Origin: Eumeta japonica
Taxonomy: Eukaryota > Arthropoda > Insecta > Lepidoptera > Psychidae
Length of the DNA stretch: 64,000 nt
Assembly (NCBI GenBank): GCA_005406025.1
Contig: BGZK01001243.1
Location: 62,001 to 126,000 of the forward strand
Direction: 5' to 3'
The notes under the pieces were generated by a model. It saw only the letters and a program-made list of their open reading frames with translations, searched no databases and was not told where the DNA came from. The position numbers were made by a program, and so were the translations under genes. Within the stretch, counting starts at the first letter, position 1; every line of letters starts with the position of its first letter. Below are positions 44,216 through 57,140 of this stretch, piece after piece.

Positions 44216-47010
44216 AGTGACGCAAACACAGCTGTGTAACGTAAATAATTGAATTTTAAATATGAGGTCACTTTTTGAGGGTAAATAAGAAAATAAAAAA
44301 AATGCTTTGCAAACTATTCCACGGGATATATCAAATAAAACTGTTCATTGAGAGGGTCTGGAATATATATACATATGTAATAATTTCAAAGTAAATAGTT
44401 TTAAATTTCTTTAAGAAAATAAATTAAAATTGCCCATTTCTTCCTTATCTCTGAAACTATTGCGCCTGTTTTTTTTTAAACGCAGAAATTAGTTATTTAT
44501 TTACAGATTACAGGATTTTTTTAAGAAATATATAGTTTGCTTCATTTCAGTTCATATCAGTGTCCACTATAAAATGACACACAATAAGTATATGAGTGCA
44601 TACTTAGTACGTATATACATATACATTACTTTTTGTTTTCGTTATTTTCTTTCAACATCATCAAGAAGCCCACAAAATGAATGTTAGGGATTTATAAATA
44701 ATGAAACACAACCGCTTACTGTAATATACATGGTTGACTCATTTTATATTTTAAATAATTGCAATATATTATATTTGTTATAAACTAACAATCTGTAAAT
44801 ATGCCTGAAAATCGACGCCCATGCATTGCTAACCCACGCGTAATCAAGCTTGCGTATACGAAAATATTTGGTGAAGTTAATACAACGCAGGAAACTCTGC
44901 CGCTATTAAGTTAATCACGAAAGCGTCGCAATGGCATAAAATAAAAACGCAGGAGAGAAAAAGAAAAGTTCGAGGAGCGTTATATCTGCGCATTGCATAA
45001 TTCGCAGTTTCGTTGTACTTGTAAGCGACGTACGCATACTATATAAACACATTTGAGCGTTTGTTTAGTGGATTTATGTTACTGTTGTATTTATTAACCG
45101 TAGCTTTACGATTAAATACTTATGATATAATATTACATTCAAAGATTTACATGTATTATTTTAAATAAGTATTTGATAAATACTTTAAGAGATTGTATTT
45201 ATGTTTTTCCAAAAATGGAAAGAGCTTCAATATTTTTATAAAAACCTGTTGAAGAAGATGTCCTCCGCAAAGCTAGATTATTTATTTTGATAGTTATAAT
45301 TGTAACAAATGTAACTGAAAGAAGCGAAGCATTTATGTATGTATTAGTGAGAAAGTTGAAGAAAATAAAGATACGTATGTTTGGGCACTTTGTTTACGAA
45401 TGATGCTAAACATTATAGAAATATTGACAAAAAAGTAAATGTGCGAGATATAGTGAATATAGCTTGCTCACTGCTATTAATATTAAAAGTATTTCACGAC
45501 GAGCGGATTTGGCTATCCATAATGGAGCTCTAAGCTTATGTACGGCATGGGTATGACAGAAGAAATGTAGAAGTAGAATCAATGCAATGGAGATGAAATC
45601 CCTGCACAGTATGTGCAAAATGTCTTTAAAAAATAAAAAAGGAACTATTACAGCAAATATATATGATGAAAGGGTCAGCAAGGCTAGTCATAGAAAGTTT
45701 TATACAGACCAAATTGGTAGAAGGTATATTAAAGAAGAGCCAAATTTTAATCATTTGAAACCGATGAACTTGCATGAAATAATTTGTGTACATTAGTAAA
45801 ACTAGAAAGATATGTAAACATCGTATCATATGGATGGTCCTTGCCTACCTTTCTCGGAAAAAGGTTGCGTTTATAAAAAAAGTAATAAGTTGTAACATAC
45901 GATAAATGGCATATATTTACATTCTTTTCAACTAGAATTTAGAAGATAAAAACCTACATTTATATCAAACATGTTCTATCTATTGAATTTTTGGATTTAT
46001 TTTTCCAGAGTATTAGACACGTAAAAAGACCTCCAAAGGTTCAACAACGAGAAATGATTATCGGTTGGGCGTGTTTCGGACATGTCCATTCTCGACTCCC
46101 CTAACCACCCCGAGCGCCTCGCCACCGCCATAACCGATAGTAGGTAATTGTCTGAGATTGATTTTTGTCCATGGGGGGTGGTGACAATCTGTCCTTCCAT
46201 TTCGAGATACAACGTAACATCTCCCTTACTTCATATAGATACAATTCTTTCTCTGTGGGGCATAATTAAGTTTATAGTTTATACACATAACGTCATTGTT
46301 AGGATCAATAAATTACGCTTAACTTAAATAGGTATATGAAGGAATTTGAAAAGATAAGAACTATTAAATCCTTACCTACAAAAAATTTGATTTAATACAA
46401 TGTGTAATGAGATTGCGCGAGCAAATAGTAGATATAAGTAGATATATGACAACATCTTAGTCATTATAAATTAATAAACATAAAAACAGAGGCTACTTTT
46501 CATGTATAGCAAGTCAACTATTATAATTTAATAAATAAAACTTATTAAAACGATATATTAAACTAATATGTCAATATCATTATAAGCTTAATAACATAAC
46601 GTAATTTATCATATCGAGCGTGTTCTTTCAATTAGTTCTATCCAACTTGTCAGTTTTACAGGAATTAAAAAAGATATATTTTATTTTGTGTCTTATAACA
46701 ATATTAAGGTAAAAAAACACGTAATTTATTATTTTTTGTATTAGTATGACAATTAATTTTTTCGCAATCCCACTTGCACCTTTTTTATGTCTCACAGAAT
46801 ATTTTGTTTCAGTATTTAGAAGTAGAAGAGACATTTTGACATAAACAAACAGTCCTAAATCGTAGTATGCCTAATATAAAACATTAAATCTTTCTATCAG
46901 ATAGGTGCTTATACTTCGTAGTTTATTTATATAATTATATTTAGCAAGTATTCTAGCACTGACAGGTTTAATAACTTAAATTTGAATAAAGTATTGAATA
47001 AAATCAGCAC
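44216..47010. other. Intergenic, no gene seen
   Basis: AT-rich. A GC-richer part at 46050-46220 contains GTCCATGGGGGGTGGTGACA, a weak match to the retroposon block at 52088, and may be an old fragment. Nothing else is supported. Confidence 0.5.
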
Positions 47011-47110
47011 TAGAGCAGCGTGGTGAACTAAGCTCTATGCATCCTCGTTCGAAGGTAGGCCTGGGCTCCAGCAGTGGGGAGATAATGGGCTGATGTGATG
47101 ATTGAATAAA
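47011..47110 (+). repeat. Retroposon 3' end ('AGCGTGGTGAACTAAG' family)
   Basis: It reads AGCAGCGTGGTGAACTAAGC, then CCTGGGCTCCAGCAGTGGGG and GATAATGGGCTGATGTGATG. The end 'CAGTGGGGA..TAATGGGCTGATGATGATG' closes many lepidopteran non-LTR elements and SINEs (recalled). Confidence 0.65.
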
Positions 47111-47555
47111 ATACACAAAAGATTTAAAAGTTGGAATTTAATTTTCTTTTGAGGTAGGTATTCTAAACTTACACAACATAATTTTTAATTTTGCAAAACT
47201 TTATAAAAAGTCATTACCTAACTAAATTCTTTCATTGGCAATATTTTTTAGTCTTAATCTTATAGAATTATTAATCCACTCTAAACGCTTCTAAATACAC
47301 AAGGTGACAGAATTTTTTTCTATTCAAGTTATCACTTACCTATACTTTTTACTTTGTTATCTGTCATTGAATAAATTAATATTTCTTATACTTTAATTTC
47401 ACTTCAATACACTTAATACTTTAATTTTAATGAATTTTAACAAAAAATTTTTTCATTAGTATTATTTTTAGGCTTAAATCTTTTAAATATTAATCATGAT
47501 ATTTATAACTAAGAGATTTTCTACTTATAAAACAAACTATCATAAAAACTATGGC
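47111..47555. other. Intergenic, no gene seen
   Basis: Very AT-rich sequence, nothing supported. Confidence 0.5.
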
Positions 47556-48540
47556 AGTTACGGGGGACTACAGTTTATAGCTCCTGCAAGTGACGCAATT
47601 TTTCATAGGCAATCTTGCACCTCTCGGTAAACAAGAGAGGGTAATTTGAAACAGCATCAAAGCGTTTAGGCCTATGTGAAAGATCTAAGAAAAATCAACT
47701 TTTACTTTTATTAGTTCTTGCAGTTCATATAATATCACCCTGAGATCAGTTACTATTGAGTTGTTTTTTTCTTTTCCCCTGGTGTAATTGAATTATATCT
47801 TAGAGGTTTAATGTAATCCTCAAGAGAGTTAATTATATTTTAGCTCTATTGTTTAATATGGGGATAGTATGTGCCTGACTTCTTTGGTGATAGTGAGATT
47901 GTCTCTTGGAAGTTTTATTTGCCTTTTAGTTTAGAAACTTTTTAGTTTCGCTCAATACAGGCATGCACAGAATCAACTTTCATTTGAGTTTGATCAACTA
48001 TTAAAAACTTTTACTGCACTAGTGTATAAAGTTTAACAAACTGTTGGGTATGGCATAATTTCGGTTTTGGACTGTACAGCCATCAGTATAAACAACTATA
48101 GTCTTTTTCTCGTTGGTAATACAATACCTTTCCAAATGATCAATTAAACAGGATGCGAACGTCTAAGCCACTAATCGATTATTTTGATCCTCCGAAAACC
48201 AATAGCACGATACCTGCTTTGTTACTAAATGATACACAGTCAGGTTTTGACAAGCCAGTTTGCACTCATAATAATAAATATTTGTATTCGTAAACGGAGC
48301 TAACTTTACCGTTTGGAAGTGCAGTTGCAATATAATTTGTTTATTTTGTAGATTTTTAGCTTTATCTTCAAATTTTTCCTTTCTAGTCTGATCTTTTTCT
48401 TGACATGGATAATTCAAATCTCATTAAAAAATATTCTTTACTTCATAGCTCCTACATACGTTACATTTGTCTTTTTAAAATTTGAATAGATAAATATTAT
48501 TATCAGTTACATCTTCACAAAACCTTTTGCGTTTAATGGG
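47556..48540 (-). pseudogene. Decayed transposon-encoded protein (DUF7869-like motifs), minus strand
   Basis: The minus-strand frame from 48417 reads ...ACQNLTVYHLVTKQVSCYWF SEDQNNR, a stop at 48163, then FASCLIDHLERYCITNEKK, TIVVYTDGCTVQNRNYAIPN, and after shifts IVDQTQMKVDSVHACIERN (about 47943-48000). The order tyrosine-rich strand, 'YTDGCxxQNRN', 'DQTQMxxDSxHAxIE' is one I have met in repeat-encoded insect proteins resembling the DUF7869 group, likely an RNase H-fold transposase: two Asp-bearing motifs (TDG, VDxTQ). At least three stops or shifts. Further decayed coding continues to about 47560 (polar, with YNSI). Name and family are from recall. Confidence 0.55.
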
Positions 48541-49544
48541 TTTAACCTTTCATCTGCAGATTTATGTAAATATGATTTGTTTACGTCATGCATCATTTGG
48601 AATAGAGGTTCTAGGTAAAGTTTTGTCGTATTTTTCTTTATTGTATTTTACACACACAGTGATACAGAAAAGTTATCAAATAATCCTTAATTATATTAAG
48701 TGATTAACAAACTCCGAGGATCGCAAATCGACTTGTTTTGACAAGTACATAACTGTAAAAATAGGATCAATTGCGCGCAAGCGATGTTCAGCACTCTAGT
48801 AGAACCTTTTGATTTAAGTAAATTAAGGCTGAAAATTCTACAACTTTGAGATTAAAAGCAACGTAAAATTACAGAAAGGATATATTACCATCAAAATCTA
48901 AATAATCGAAATTTGACAGAAGGGCTGTTGTTAGCTCTCGCTCGATGTTGCACATTCACACTTTTTTTCAAGTCAAAATCCGTTATTTTAATAAATTAGC
49001 AGTATTTCAATAATAGGCCATATCTGCAAGGCATATATAGGCATAAAGATATTTTTTGAGAATTCTTTATATTAATTTTCTTTTACAAAATTTACAAATT
49101 TTTTTGTTTATATATTTTTAATATTCGAATTTACAAAAGCAATTTCTTGAAGTATGCAACCAGATCAAGATATTGTATCTTAACATACGAAATAAAATTT
49201 TGAACTAAATGTTCAGTTAGATTAGATTGTCTTTAAGGTGATTAGAATACCTTTTCTTCGTTTCCGTCGGCGATGACATCATCGTTTTGTTAAATACAAT
49301 CATAAATCCATAACAAAACAAGTATTTCATGTATTTCTTATTTAATCTTGATTACTTTGAAATTATACAACGTACTCCTGACGATTTCCGTTAACTACAG
49401 CAAATGATTCTACTGATGATAACTATCAAGAATGTCAAAGAACGTAGATTGAGAAATGCTTACTGAGACTTTTGTAAATTTACAAAGACGAAATATTTAT
49501 TTTTCGTTAGTGTGTCAGGTATTTTAATGCAACATTCGCGTTGC
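48541..49544. other. Intergenic, no gene seen
   Basis: AT-rich. No coding or repeat signal supported. Confidence 0.5.
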
Positions 49545-49640
49545 CGCTTCTCGCTGCACGTATTCCGTCGTGAGGCGGCCGCCCGCTACCCGTACCCTGC
49601 GCACCAATAGCGATGATATCACGTTGCCATTTTATAAAGG
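49545..49640. promoter_or_regulatory. GC-rich island 1 of the right-hand string
   Basis: This holds CGTGAGGCGGCCGCCCGCTAC with GCGGCCGC at 49575-49582, followed by CACCAATAGCGATGATATCA. The GC is far above its flanks and there is no open frame of note. It is a candidate conserved non-coding or promoter island. Confidence 0.3.
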
Positions 49641-50925
49641 GCAATGCACACTAGACATTGATTTATTATTTTGAAAAGTTAAAAAATTAAAACTTCATTT
49701 TTAGGCATATGTTAGTTGAAAACTTTTAATAATTATCATCGGTGGAGCCATTTGCCAAAGTCAACGGAAAACATCAGTGGTACGTTTTATATGACTTAGT
49801 TTTCCACTCATTTTGATTCTAATTTCATAATCTATTCTAGTTATTATTTTTTTAACTTTTTGACATTTTTTTCCTGTGCGGAGTGGTCAAAGTAATCTAT
49901 TATGCTTCAGAGCCGTGCAGTTTTTAGTTGCACGTATTGTAAAAATTGTATGTATTATGTATTAAATGCATTATGTAAAATGTATTAAAAGCGTTATGTC
50001 CCCTTCATTCGACTCTCAGAGACTCTCTCTAATAAACTCTACTTAATTAACAAGAGTGGCGGCAGCCGCGCACAACGCAGCGTTAATTTTCTTACGTGCG
50101 TTTGCAATTAATAATAGTGTCATTTAAGTAATTTCTTTATGATTATTTTTCGACTTTTATTCGGTTCTTGAGATGGAGTTTTTATCTTTAAGTATTTAAT
50201 TAACTCGTTTTATTCATATAAAAGTGACAACTATTATCGATTTTAAAAATTGCATTATTGAGCAGCTTGACGAACTTCAGTTTTCAATTAAAAAAAAAAG
50301 ATGATGCTGTTTAGTGCTTAGTTTTTTTTTTAATATAACTTTTGATTCAAATTTTTTAAACGTCTTATGTTCAATTTTAAGATAATGAATATTTTTTCCA
50401 AAATATTTTGTATTTATCGTACAAAAATATTATTTTGTAACTCTCAAAAGTTGTTAATTTATATCACTGTTCATGTTATTAGAGATAATATAATGTGAAA
50501 CGAAAGGAACTTCGTTCCAACCGGGTGTCCCACAACCACCTCTCGTCATTTTTTTATTTTTCCTACAGTTGAATACAAGTTGAAGACATACAAAGGGATT
50601 TCTTGCGTGTTTAATACATTTATCACTAATAAAATGAATTTTTACTAACAAATATTGTATTTAATTCTAATCCCCTCAACCATAAAATTGCAGTAAGGAA
50701 TTGTATACTACAAATAATTTAAAAAAACGCCTTATCAAAATGAGTTAGCAATAAATACCAAATACGATAAAAAATACAGGTTTGTAACTTATAAATTTAC
50801 AGGCGAAATATATGAAAATGTTAAGGCTTGACTTGCTAAAAGATCTGTTAATTTATCTACTTTTACAATATCCATTTACGAAATTGAAAACTAAGCTCCG
50901 ATCGTGAATAGACATCGGTTGGCAC
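49641..50925. other. Intergenic, no gene seen
   Basis: AT-rich sequence with no supported feature. Confidence 0.5.
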
Positions 50926-51130
50926 AAACTAGTTCCGAAGTTCAGGCCGCACTCGAGAGACCTCCAGTTAATTGGAGATCTTGTGCAAACAGGGCGCCGG
51001 CACGGGGAGCCTGGTAAGCTGAGAGCTTGAATTAGATAAGCAAACATTGGAATGCGTCTGGCTCCGGCTGGAGGCTCTGCCGCGGGGGGCCCTTCACCGC
51101 CGTTGGCGATGGCGGCTTGCATTCCAGATC
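50926..51130. promoter_or_regulatory. GC-rich island 2
   Basis: About 200 bases with a GC-rich core (CTGCCGCGGGGGGCCCTTCA, 51078-51097) and an AT patch GAATTAGATAAGCAAACATT next to it, as in clustered homeodomain and GATA sites. The 89-codon minus frame across it has no recognisable motif. Candidate enhancer. Confidence 0.3.
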
Positions 51131-51769
51131 GTTCGGTTTATTGAGATTTGACGAATTTCAAAAACTCACTATACATCACTGAAAAATTTTAGAGTACAAC
51201 AATATTTGTATCTATTTACATTGATATTTATTACGAACTCGATTAAATGATGAAGCCTGATTTTATTTATGATCTAGTCGAATCGAAGAACGCTCAAATT
51301 CAGTTTTTTTATAATGTACGTAGAGCACAATAATAGTCATAAGAAACACGTTACGACGCAATGGTAGGTACCAGAAATTATTCGTTTTTATCCTCAACTA
51401 AACGGAGTGCGTGCGTTTTATAATATTTTTGACAACCGTTTCGTAATCAATTACATTTTTTTTTAAATCACCAACTTAATTAATTTACATTGAGTACAAA
51501 GCATAGACTTTAGGCCGATATCCAAATACGGCATCGGTTGATTAGTGCTTAGGCACTGAATTGGAGTCAATGCTACTAATTATTGCGCGCCCAATTAAAT
51601 ATAGTTGACATTTTTAATTTGACAACAGTCCGATTTTAAGGGCAAATAAAAAAAAATGTACGAAATGATGTATTCTAGCTTTTATATTTCTATAGTGTAT
51701 CATACATACTAAATTTACAACAAATACAAACTATTACTTTCAATTAATATTGTTTTAAATATTTAAAAG
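51131..51769. other. Intergenic, no gene seen
   Basis: AT-rich, nothing supported. Confidence 0.5.
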
Positions 51770-52150
51770 TTGGTCACGTTCAAATTGGTCACAGCAAGGT
51801 TTTTCCACATTGTAAAGTTGCTGTGACCAACTTGACTGCAGCACGAGAATGGGTCGGCTCGACTGTTGAGATAGCGTACTTTCACAGAATACAGACGTAA
51901 AGGAGCAGCTGCCATTCTTAAATTTAGTCCAATAAGTGAGAATTCCGGTGACGCACTTCCTACCCCATCAAATATCCTATTCTATTCCTGCCTAAAAGGT
52001 CTTGTGCCCGCTCCTACCCCCATCTGATATTCTATTCCTTCTCTTAAAGAGCCGGAAACGCTCTGGTAATTTCTTAAGGATTGTGAATGTCCATGGGCGG
52101 TGATGATCACTTACTCACTGCTGGCTTGCATACTTGTTTTCCCCTTTAAA
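51770..52150 (+). repeat. Retroposon copy (CATGGGCGGTGATGATCAC family), longest in the window
   Basis: In order: GCTGTGACCAACTTGACTGC, GAATGGGTCGGCTCGACTGT, TTTCACAGAATACAGACGTA, CACTTCCTACCCCATC, CCCCATCTGATATTCTATTC and GTCCATGGGCGGTGATGATC, then CACTTACTCACTGCTGGCTT. It shares block order with 30474-30660 (+) and 12640-12830 (-). No open reading frame: SINE-like or a LINE 3' part. Confidence 0.7.
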
Positions 52151-52444
52151 TGGCATTAGAAAAAACCAAAATTAATGGCGTTATACATAAACATAAGCGA
52201 ACTAACCAATGTTTTTTTAATTTAAGTCAAATCAACCCACATACTACATATATATCTTAGAGAGAACGTTAAGTTAAGGATCTTAGATGATCCTAGATCA
52301 TCTTTGGTCACTAGATCACCTAGATCCTAGATTACCGCATTGGTGACAAAGCTTTTAATCCATACTGACCTAGCGTAGGTGGCTTGGGGTTCAAACTCCT
52401 GAATCCGAAATAAAGATTATAGTAAGGTATAATATTTGCCCCTG
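52151..52444. other. Short tandem GATCnTAGATCA cluster
   Basis: At 52280-52335 GATCTTAGATGATCCTAGATCA and CACTAGATCACCTAGATCCTAG form a small array of overlapping TAGATC / GATCTA words. No gene. Confidence 0.5.
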
Positions 52445-52660
52445 GCTTTATTCCAATTGGATCTGGGACGGATACTGGAATTGGAATTAAAAGCGAGACG
52501 GAGTTCAGAATCAAAAACGGGACCAGGATCAGAATCAAAAGCTGGACCGGGATCAAAACTGAGAAAGGTACTGTGATCGAGTGTGGGGACGATATCAGAA
52601 TCAAAAAGTGTGACTAGGATCGGAATCTAAAACCGGGATTCAAAGTAACACCGATCGAAA
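52445..52660 (+). repeat. Purine-rich imperfect minisatellite, clearest array
   Basis: Repeats of the form GGACCAGGATCAGAATCAAA AGCT, with about 18-24 bases between successive GGRATCRGAATCAAAA cores, run for more than 200 bases (52480-52655). The pattern agrees with the other arrays listed. Confidence 0.7.
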
Positions 52661-54510
52661 CAACAGTCAAAAAATTATTTGTACGTCCCTACTGGTGCGA
52701 CTGCGGGCATTAACTATATGGACAAGGACCTCAGAGAAAGTGCAGAACAATGCCTGTCGGGCTAGCTACTATAATATAAAATTTCAATTTTTGTTAAAAA
52801 AATTCCAAAAGGGTAACAAAAGACAATTGCGATATTATGATAAACATTATTTATATAATAAGTATATAAATAATGTTTAATTATTATACTTAATATTTCA
52901 ATAAGGGTATGAATATATAAATAAACATTGTAATTGTAATAATTAAACGTACTGTTTTTATAAGATTTCGCGAATTTTTCTAATCGTTACAATTACTAGC
53001 AGTATTTTTAAACAATTAACGATGTTAGCTTTAACATGCCATAACACTAAAAACACATTCATAAAAAAAAAATACTTAGAATTAAAAATTTTGTTTTATA
53101 GATTATTTCATATCTATTGTGTATTGGTAAGCAACTACATACATCATTTTTACACGTATTACCAAAATTTCTACAGATTGCGTTACATTTTAGTAAATAT
53201 AGAGTCTATAAAGGAATAGTTGTTGCTGTAGTTATTCATGCTATCGATCTTTTAAAATACCTATATTTAATCAAATAATGATGGAAACGACGATCAATAA
53301 AAATGATTAAGTAAACTTTTAGTTAATAAGCATGTCTGTCCAAAAACAAGTAAACGAGCATATTGTAACATTTATAAAATGTGACAACTAAAAAATTATT
53401 TCGCTCGTAACATAACCTTGTCATTGGATTGGTCCACACATTTCTCTGAAGGAAAAACTTCCTCTTTTGCTGGCTTAAAACAAACTAAAAATGTCACGTA
53501 ATTATGTCGGCTAGAAGACAGGTGCAACCTCAATACTGGCTCTATCTCAACAAATATTTATTACGACGGCGATCGTAATCTTAATCTGCAATATTTTATT
53601 GGAATATTTAATATATGAATTAAAGTGTACCTCATGTAGGGTTGCCATCTACATATTTTGGTTAACTTTAATTTGAATTAAAAGTTTTGCAAATAATTTT
53701 AATTTATCTACATTGAGACTAAATTTTCCGATAGATTTTCATGTAAGACTACAAGAATAGATTTAGCGATTTTAATTGTTTAATGTAATTGCTTACTATG
53801 TATTACAACATATTATTTATTCCGAATAAAACGAAAAAGGAGAAGCTAACTTTTGTGTAAGCATTTTTGAGATACGTAGTGTGTATATTATCTGTTTGGA
53901 CACAATGAAATAAAGTTTTCGTTAGTGGTATAAAGTTCTCTACACTTTGTGTGAACAAAAACTGCTTCCAAGAGTGAATTGATCGAATTCTTTAAAACAC
54001 AACAATGAATAGTACCAGAAAGATTTTTTATTTTTAACAAAAAATCGTATAATTGTATTAATCGCAATATCACACAGTATCAAAAATTTAAATTTTAATT
54101 ACAATTTCATAAATATGTAAATCAAAGTTATTATGGTCTACTATCATATTAAAAATGAACATAAATAAGATCCTTAAACATATTTTTTTATTATTTATTG
54201 AATACTGAAACAATATAATAGTTAATCTTAATTTTTTTATCATTTTTTTTTTTAATTTTGTTGCGTAAGATAGGACATTAAAAATCATATAAGTTGAATA
54301 TATTATTTTTACTAAAATTTTTAATAATCCTAATGAACATTTACTTACGAGGGTAACGCATATCTTCAATAAAATTATTTAAAATTTTATTTTAATTGAA
54401 AACAGCGTCAAAACAATCATAACACGTCTTCCGGAGTACGTTCTTCTCACGGTACGCTAAAATCAAGACATGTCCTAAGAAAACCAAACAATTGGCAACC
54501 CTAACCCAAT
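52661..54510. other. Intergenic, no gene seen
   Basis: Very AT-rich, chance frames only. Confidence 0.55.
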
Positions 54511-54514
54511 GAAG

Positions 54515-54690
54515 GCATGGGTGCGAGGCCGGCGGCGACGGCGGCGGCGCTTTTGAAGTGCCGGCCCCCTCTCCTTCGCCCCGCTCATTTACATATGTTT
54601 CAAAATCTGGCCGCGGACGGACGAATATGTCGAGCCGACTCATTGCTAGTGTTGGACATGAGCTTCCGCTCGAGCAATATCGACATTAAA
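54515..54690. promoter_or_regulatory. GC-rich island 3
   Basis: Core GCGGCGACGGCGGCGGCGCT (54529-54548), then CCCGCTCATTTACATATG and GGCCGCGGACGG. Sharp edges to AT-rich sequence. Overlapping frames on both strands have no recognisable content. Confidence 0.3.
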
Positions 54691-54995
54691 AATGTCAAAT
54701 TCTAATCGATTATTATATTTGAATCATTTTCAAAATTATTCCATTCCTATAGAAAAGTCAAACAGTATATTTCTTTTTGGGGAACAAATAATTGAAACGT
54801 TGCCAAGTATAATAACAAAGATGAATTATTTAACAATGTAAACAATGCATTCGGATTCGGACGTTATGTTTATTTTACGTTCTCGTTCCACATTATTTAA
54901 ACTGTCCTCTCGGTGGCGTCTAATGACATTACATTTGAGTTTATTCTTGTATCGGCGAAGGAATTTGTAAAATCGTGCCAGACAAAAATAATATA
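54691..54995. other. Intergenic, no gene seen
   Basis: AT-rich spacer between islands. Confidence 0.5.
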
Positions 54996-55260
54996 TATAT
55001 CGATAGCGGTGCGGCGGACGTGCCTGGGCGGAGGCGGCCGCGGCGCCCGGTAGCCGGCTCTCGGGCTTTCTTCATAAATCAAAAAGTTGTTTTGGTGTCT
55101 TATCGGCGGATAATCGGCGGCCGCTACCGCGCGCCCCGCCGCCCGTCGACATTAACTTTTATAGAATATTTGAGGGAATTAAATTTAACAAACGCACGAT
55201 CATTAGGCGGACACCGTTCCGGGATGATGCAGCGCAGTGGCTCGTCGGCGTAAAAGGTCG
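54996..55260. promoter_or_regulatory. GC-rich island 4
   Basis: Two GCGGCCGC words (55034-55041, 55117-55124) lie in a block with GGCGGAGGCGGCCGCGGCGC and CGCGCGCCCCGCCGCCCGTC, separated by CTTCATAAATCAAAAAG. Total about 260 bases. Candidate conserved regulatory block. Confidence 0.35.
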
Positions 55261-55794
55261 GTTATTAAGGGATTTTCTTGAAACACAGATAAGAAAAGGT
55301 ACCGGATTAGACCTCCGCTATGGACTAATGGAAAATTATGTCATTCATTCGATGTTAATCTTGGAGATTTTAATGTTCCTTGTAACGTTTTAATGTCCTT
55401 TTAATGTAAAAATGGTCAAAGTTTTTTTGTTTATGTTTTCAAGCTTGAATATTCCTAGAAGGGTCGTGACGTCATCATGGATACTAATAGAGAAACAGTC
55501 CGCCGTGGGTCCATCCATCAGTGTCAAGCGAGTCATCAACGTTATCTTACCCGTCCACCATTCGTCGAGGCGTTCAAAGAATTTTACGAAGTAATTTTGT
55601 AAAACGTTTTTATGAATAATTTACTCTTCACCACCGACGATGCAACATAATTTGACGTAACAGAATTTTTAAAATACTATTTTATTCTTAATACCTATTG
55701 AATGTATTTCACATTATATGATAATTAAAGGTATTTTAAAATAACTATGAAATTAGCATGTAATAGAAGTAGGCACTGTCTATGGTCAGCGACG
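55261..55794. other. Intergenic, no gene seen
   Basis: Moderate GC at 55440-55590 with no coding evidence. Confidence 0.45.
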
Positions 55795-55960
55795 CGTGTC
55801 CAGCGGCCGCGGGCGGCACGGCGGCGTGTCAACACGTCAAGTTCCTTGCCGCCTAATTGCACCCCCGCCGCTTGATGGATGATCACACACCCCTACCCTT
55901 CGCAAGCCCTTCGGAATATCCGTTGCGCCGCGTCGAAGTAAGGCGGTCGATTCTCAGAAA
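55795..55960. promoter_or_regulatory. GC-rich island 5
   Basis: CAGCGGCCGCGGGCGGCACG at 55801-55820 (GCGGCCGC at 55803-55810), then CCGCCGCTTGATGGATGATC. High GC for about 160 bases in AT-rich flanks. Confidence 0.3.
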
Positions 55961-56685
55961 ATACAAATTCCATTATCTCTCCAGTCCCGGGAATCCTTTG
56001 AAGACGGCGACGACGCTGCCTATGAGGTCATACTTTGGTTGTACTATTTCCTTTTCCGATGACTCATTGAATGATTTTATTATTAAAACCTGAATTGAGA
56101 TAAAATACCACCACACACAAAAATTTAATAAGCACGTAGATAAACTTCCAATATACCCCCACACGTAGTTGATTTTCGATTCCTAAATTAATAATTATTA
56201 TAAATAATGTAATATATCCGCAAATAACATGTAACATAGTAGCTCATATACAATTACAAAATTTTGCTGATATATGTAGTATACGAGCAAGATGGTTAAA
56301 ATTTTGTGAAACTCTTAAACCAATGTTTTAACTTATTTTAAATTTAACAATACCTTCCGTAAAGGTACATTTAAAAGAATAAATATTATGGTTCCAATGA
56401 TAGTATTTTACTGTATCTTTGTATGAAAATTTCACAATTAAAATAAAAAAAAATGTATAAAATACATAAGGAAAAAATTGAGAACTTGTATTAAATGTAC
56501 ATATTTGCATTTACTTAATATTTTTATCTAATATTTCGAAACTCATATATTTATATTTCTGGAGTCAAAACAGTGCCATACAGAACTCCTCATATATACA
56601 GGAGAAAGCTATTGCTGCTACAAATGAATTATTTTATGTATTTTTTTGTTTAGTGACCTGAGCTTTACAGGTGAACCGTCTCGTA
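55961..56685. other. Intergenic, no gene seen
   Basis: AT-rich, nothing supported. Confidence 0.5.
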
Positions 56686-57140
56686 TATTAAACGAGACGC
56701 CATTGTCGATATTCTTAATCGATGAAACATCGCGTCCCCCGTCCGTTATTCCCGTTTTAATGCTCTCTGTTTTATGTCCATAGACGACGTGCACAATGCC
56801 CTGATTTACGGACACCATAAAATAAGAATTGATAGCTCGGAGCACTATATTCATAATAGCGGAATTATACATGAAGGACATTAAATTGAAACATTTTTCG
56901 TCATTAAAATATATTACGGTTTCGCTGTTAATGTTATCACTAACGCGTCCACTTTTTTCGTTTATTGCTATTATTTCGTAAACGAATAAGGCTCGATCTA
57001 CAGAATATTACCTACCTCCCGTCGCAATAACCGTGTGTATGGCCGATACGAAAAGCGAAGTTTCGTGAGGTATACTTCCTCTCGTATGCAATATTAAAAA
57101 ATCCCAACGCGGAAGTCAAGGCAAATAGAAATATTTGCGT
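56686..57140. other. Moderately GC-rich stretch, possible conserved non-coding block
   Basis: Includes an inverted pair CGTCTCGTATATTAAACGAG ACG (about 56677-56699) and a GC-richer run to 56770, then mixed sequence with CGCAATAACCGTGTGTATGG. No gene is supported. Confidence 0.25.

Noticed and set aside
50853..51122. 89-codon minus-strand frame with Pro/Ala-rich start
   Set aside because: Spans a GC-rich block and AT flank alike, no motif, no splice or start context. Better read as a non-coding island.
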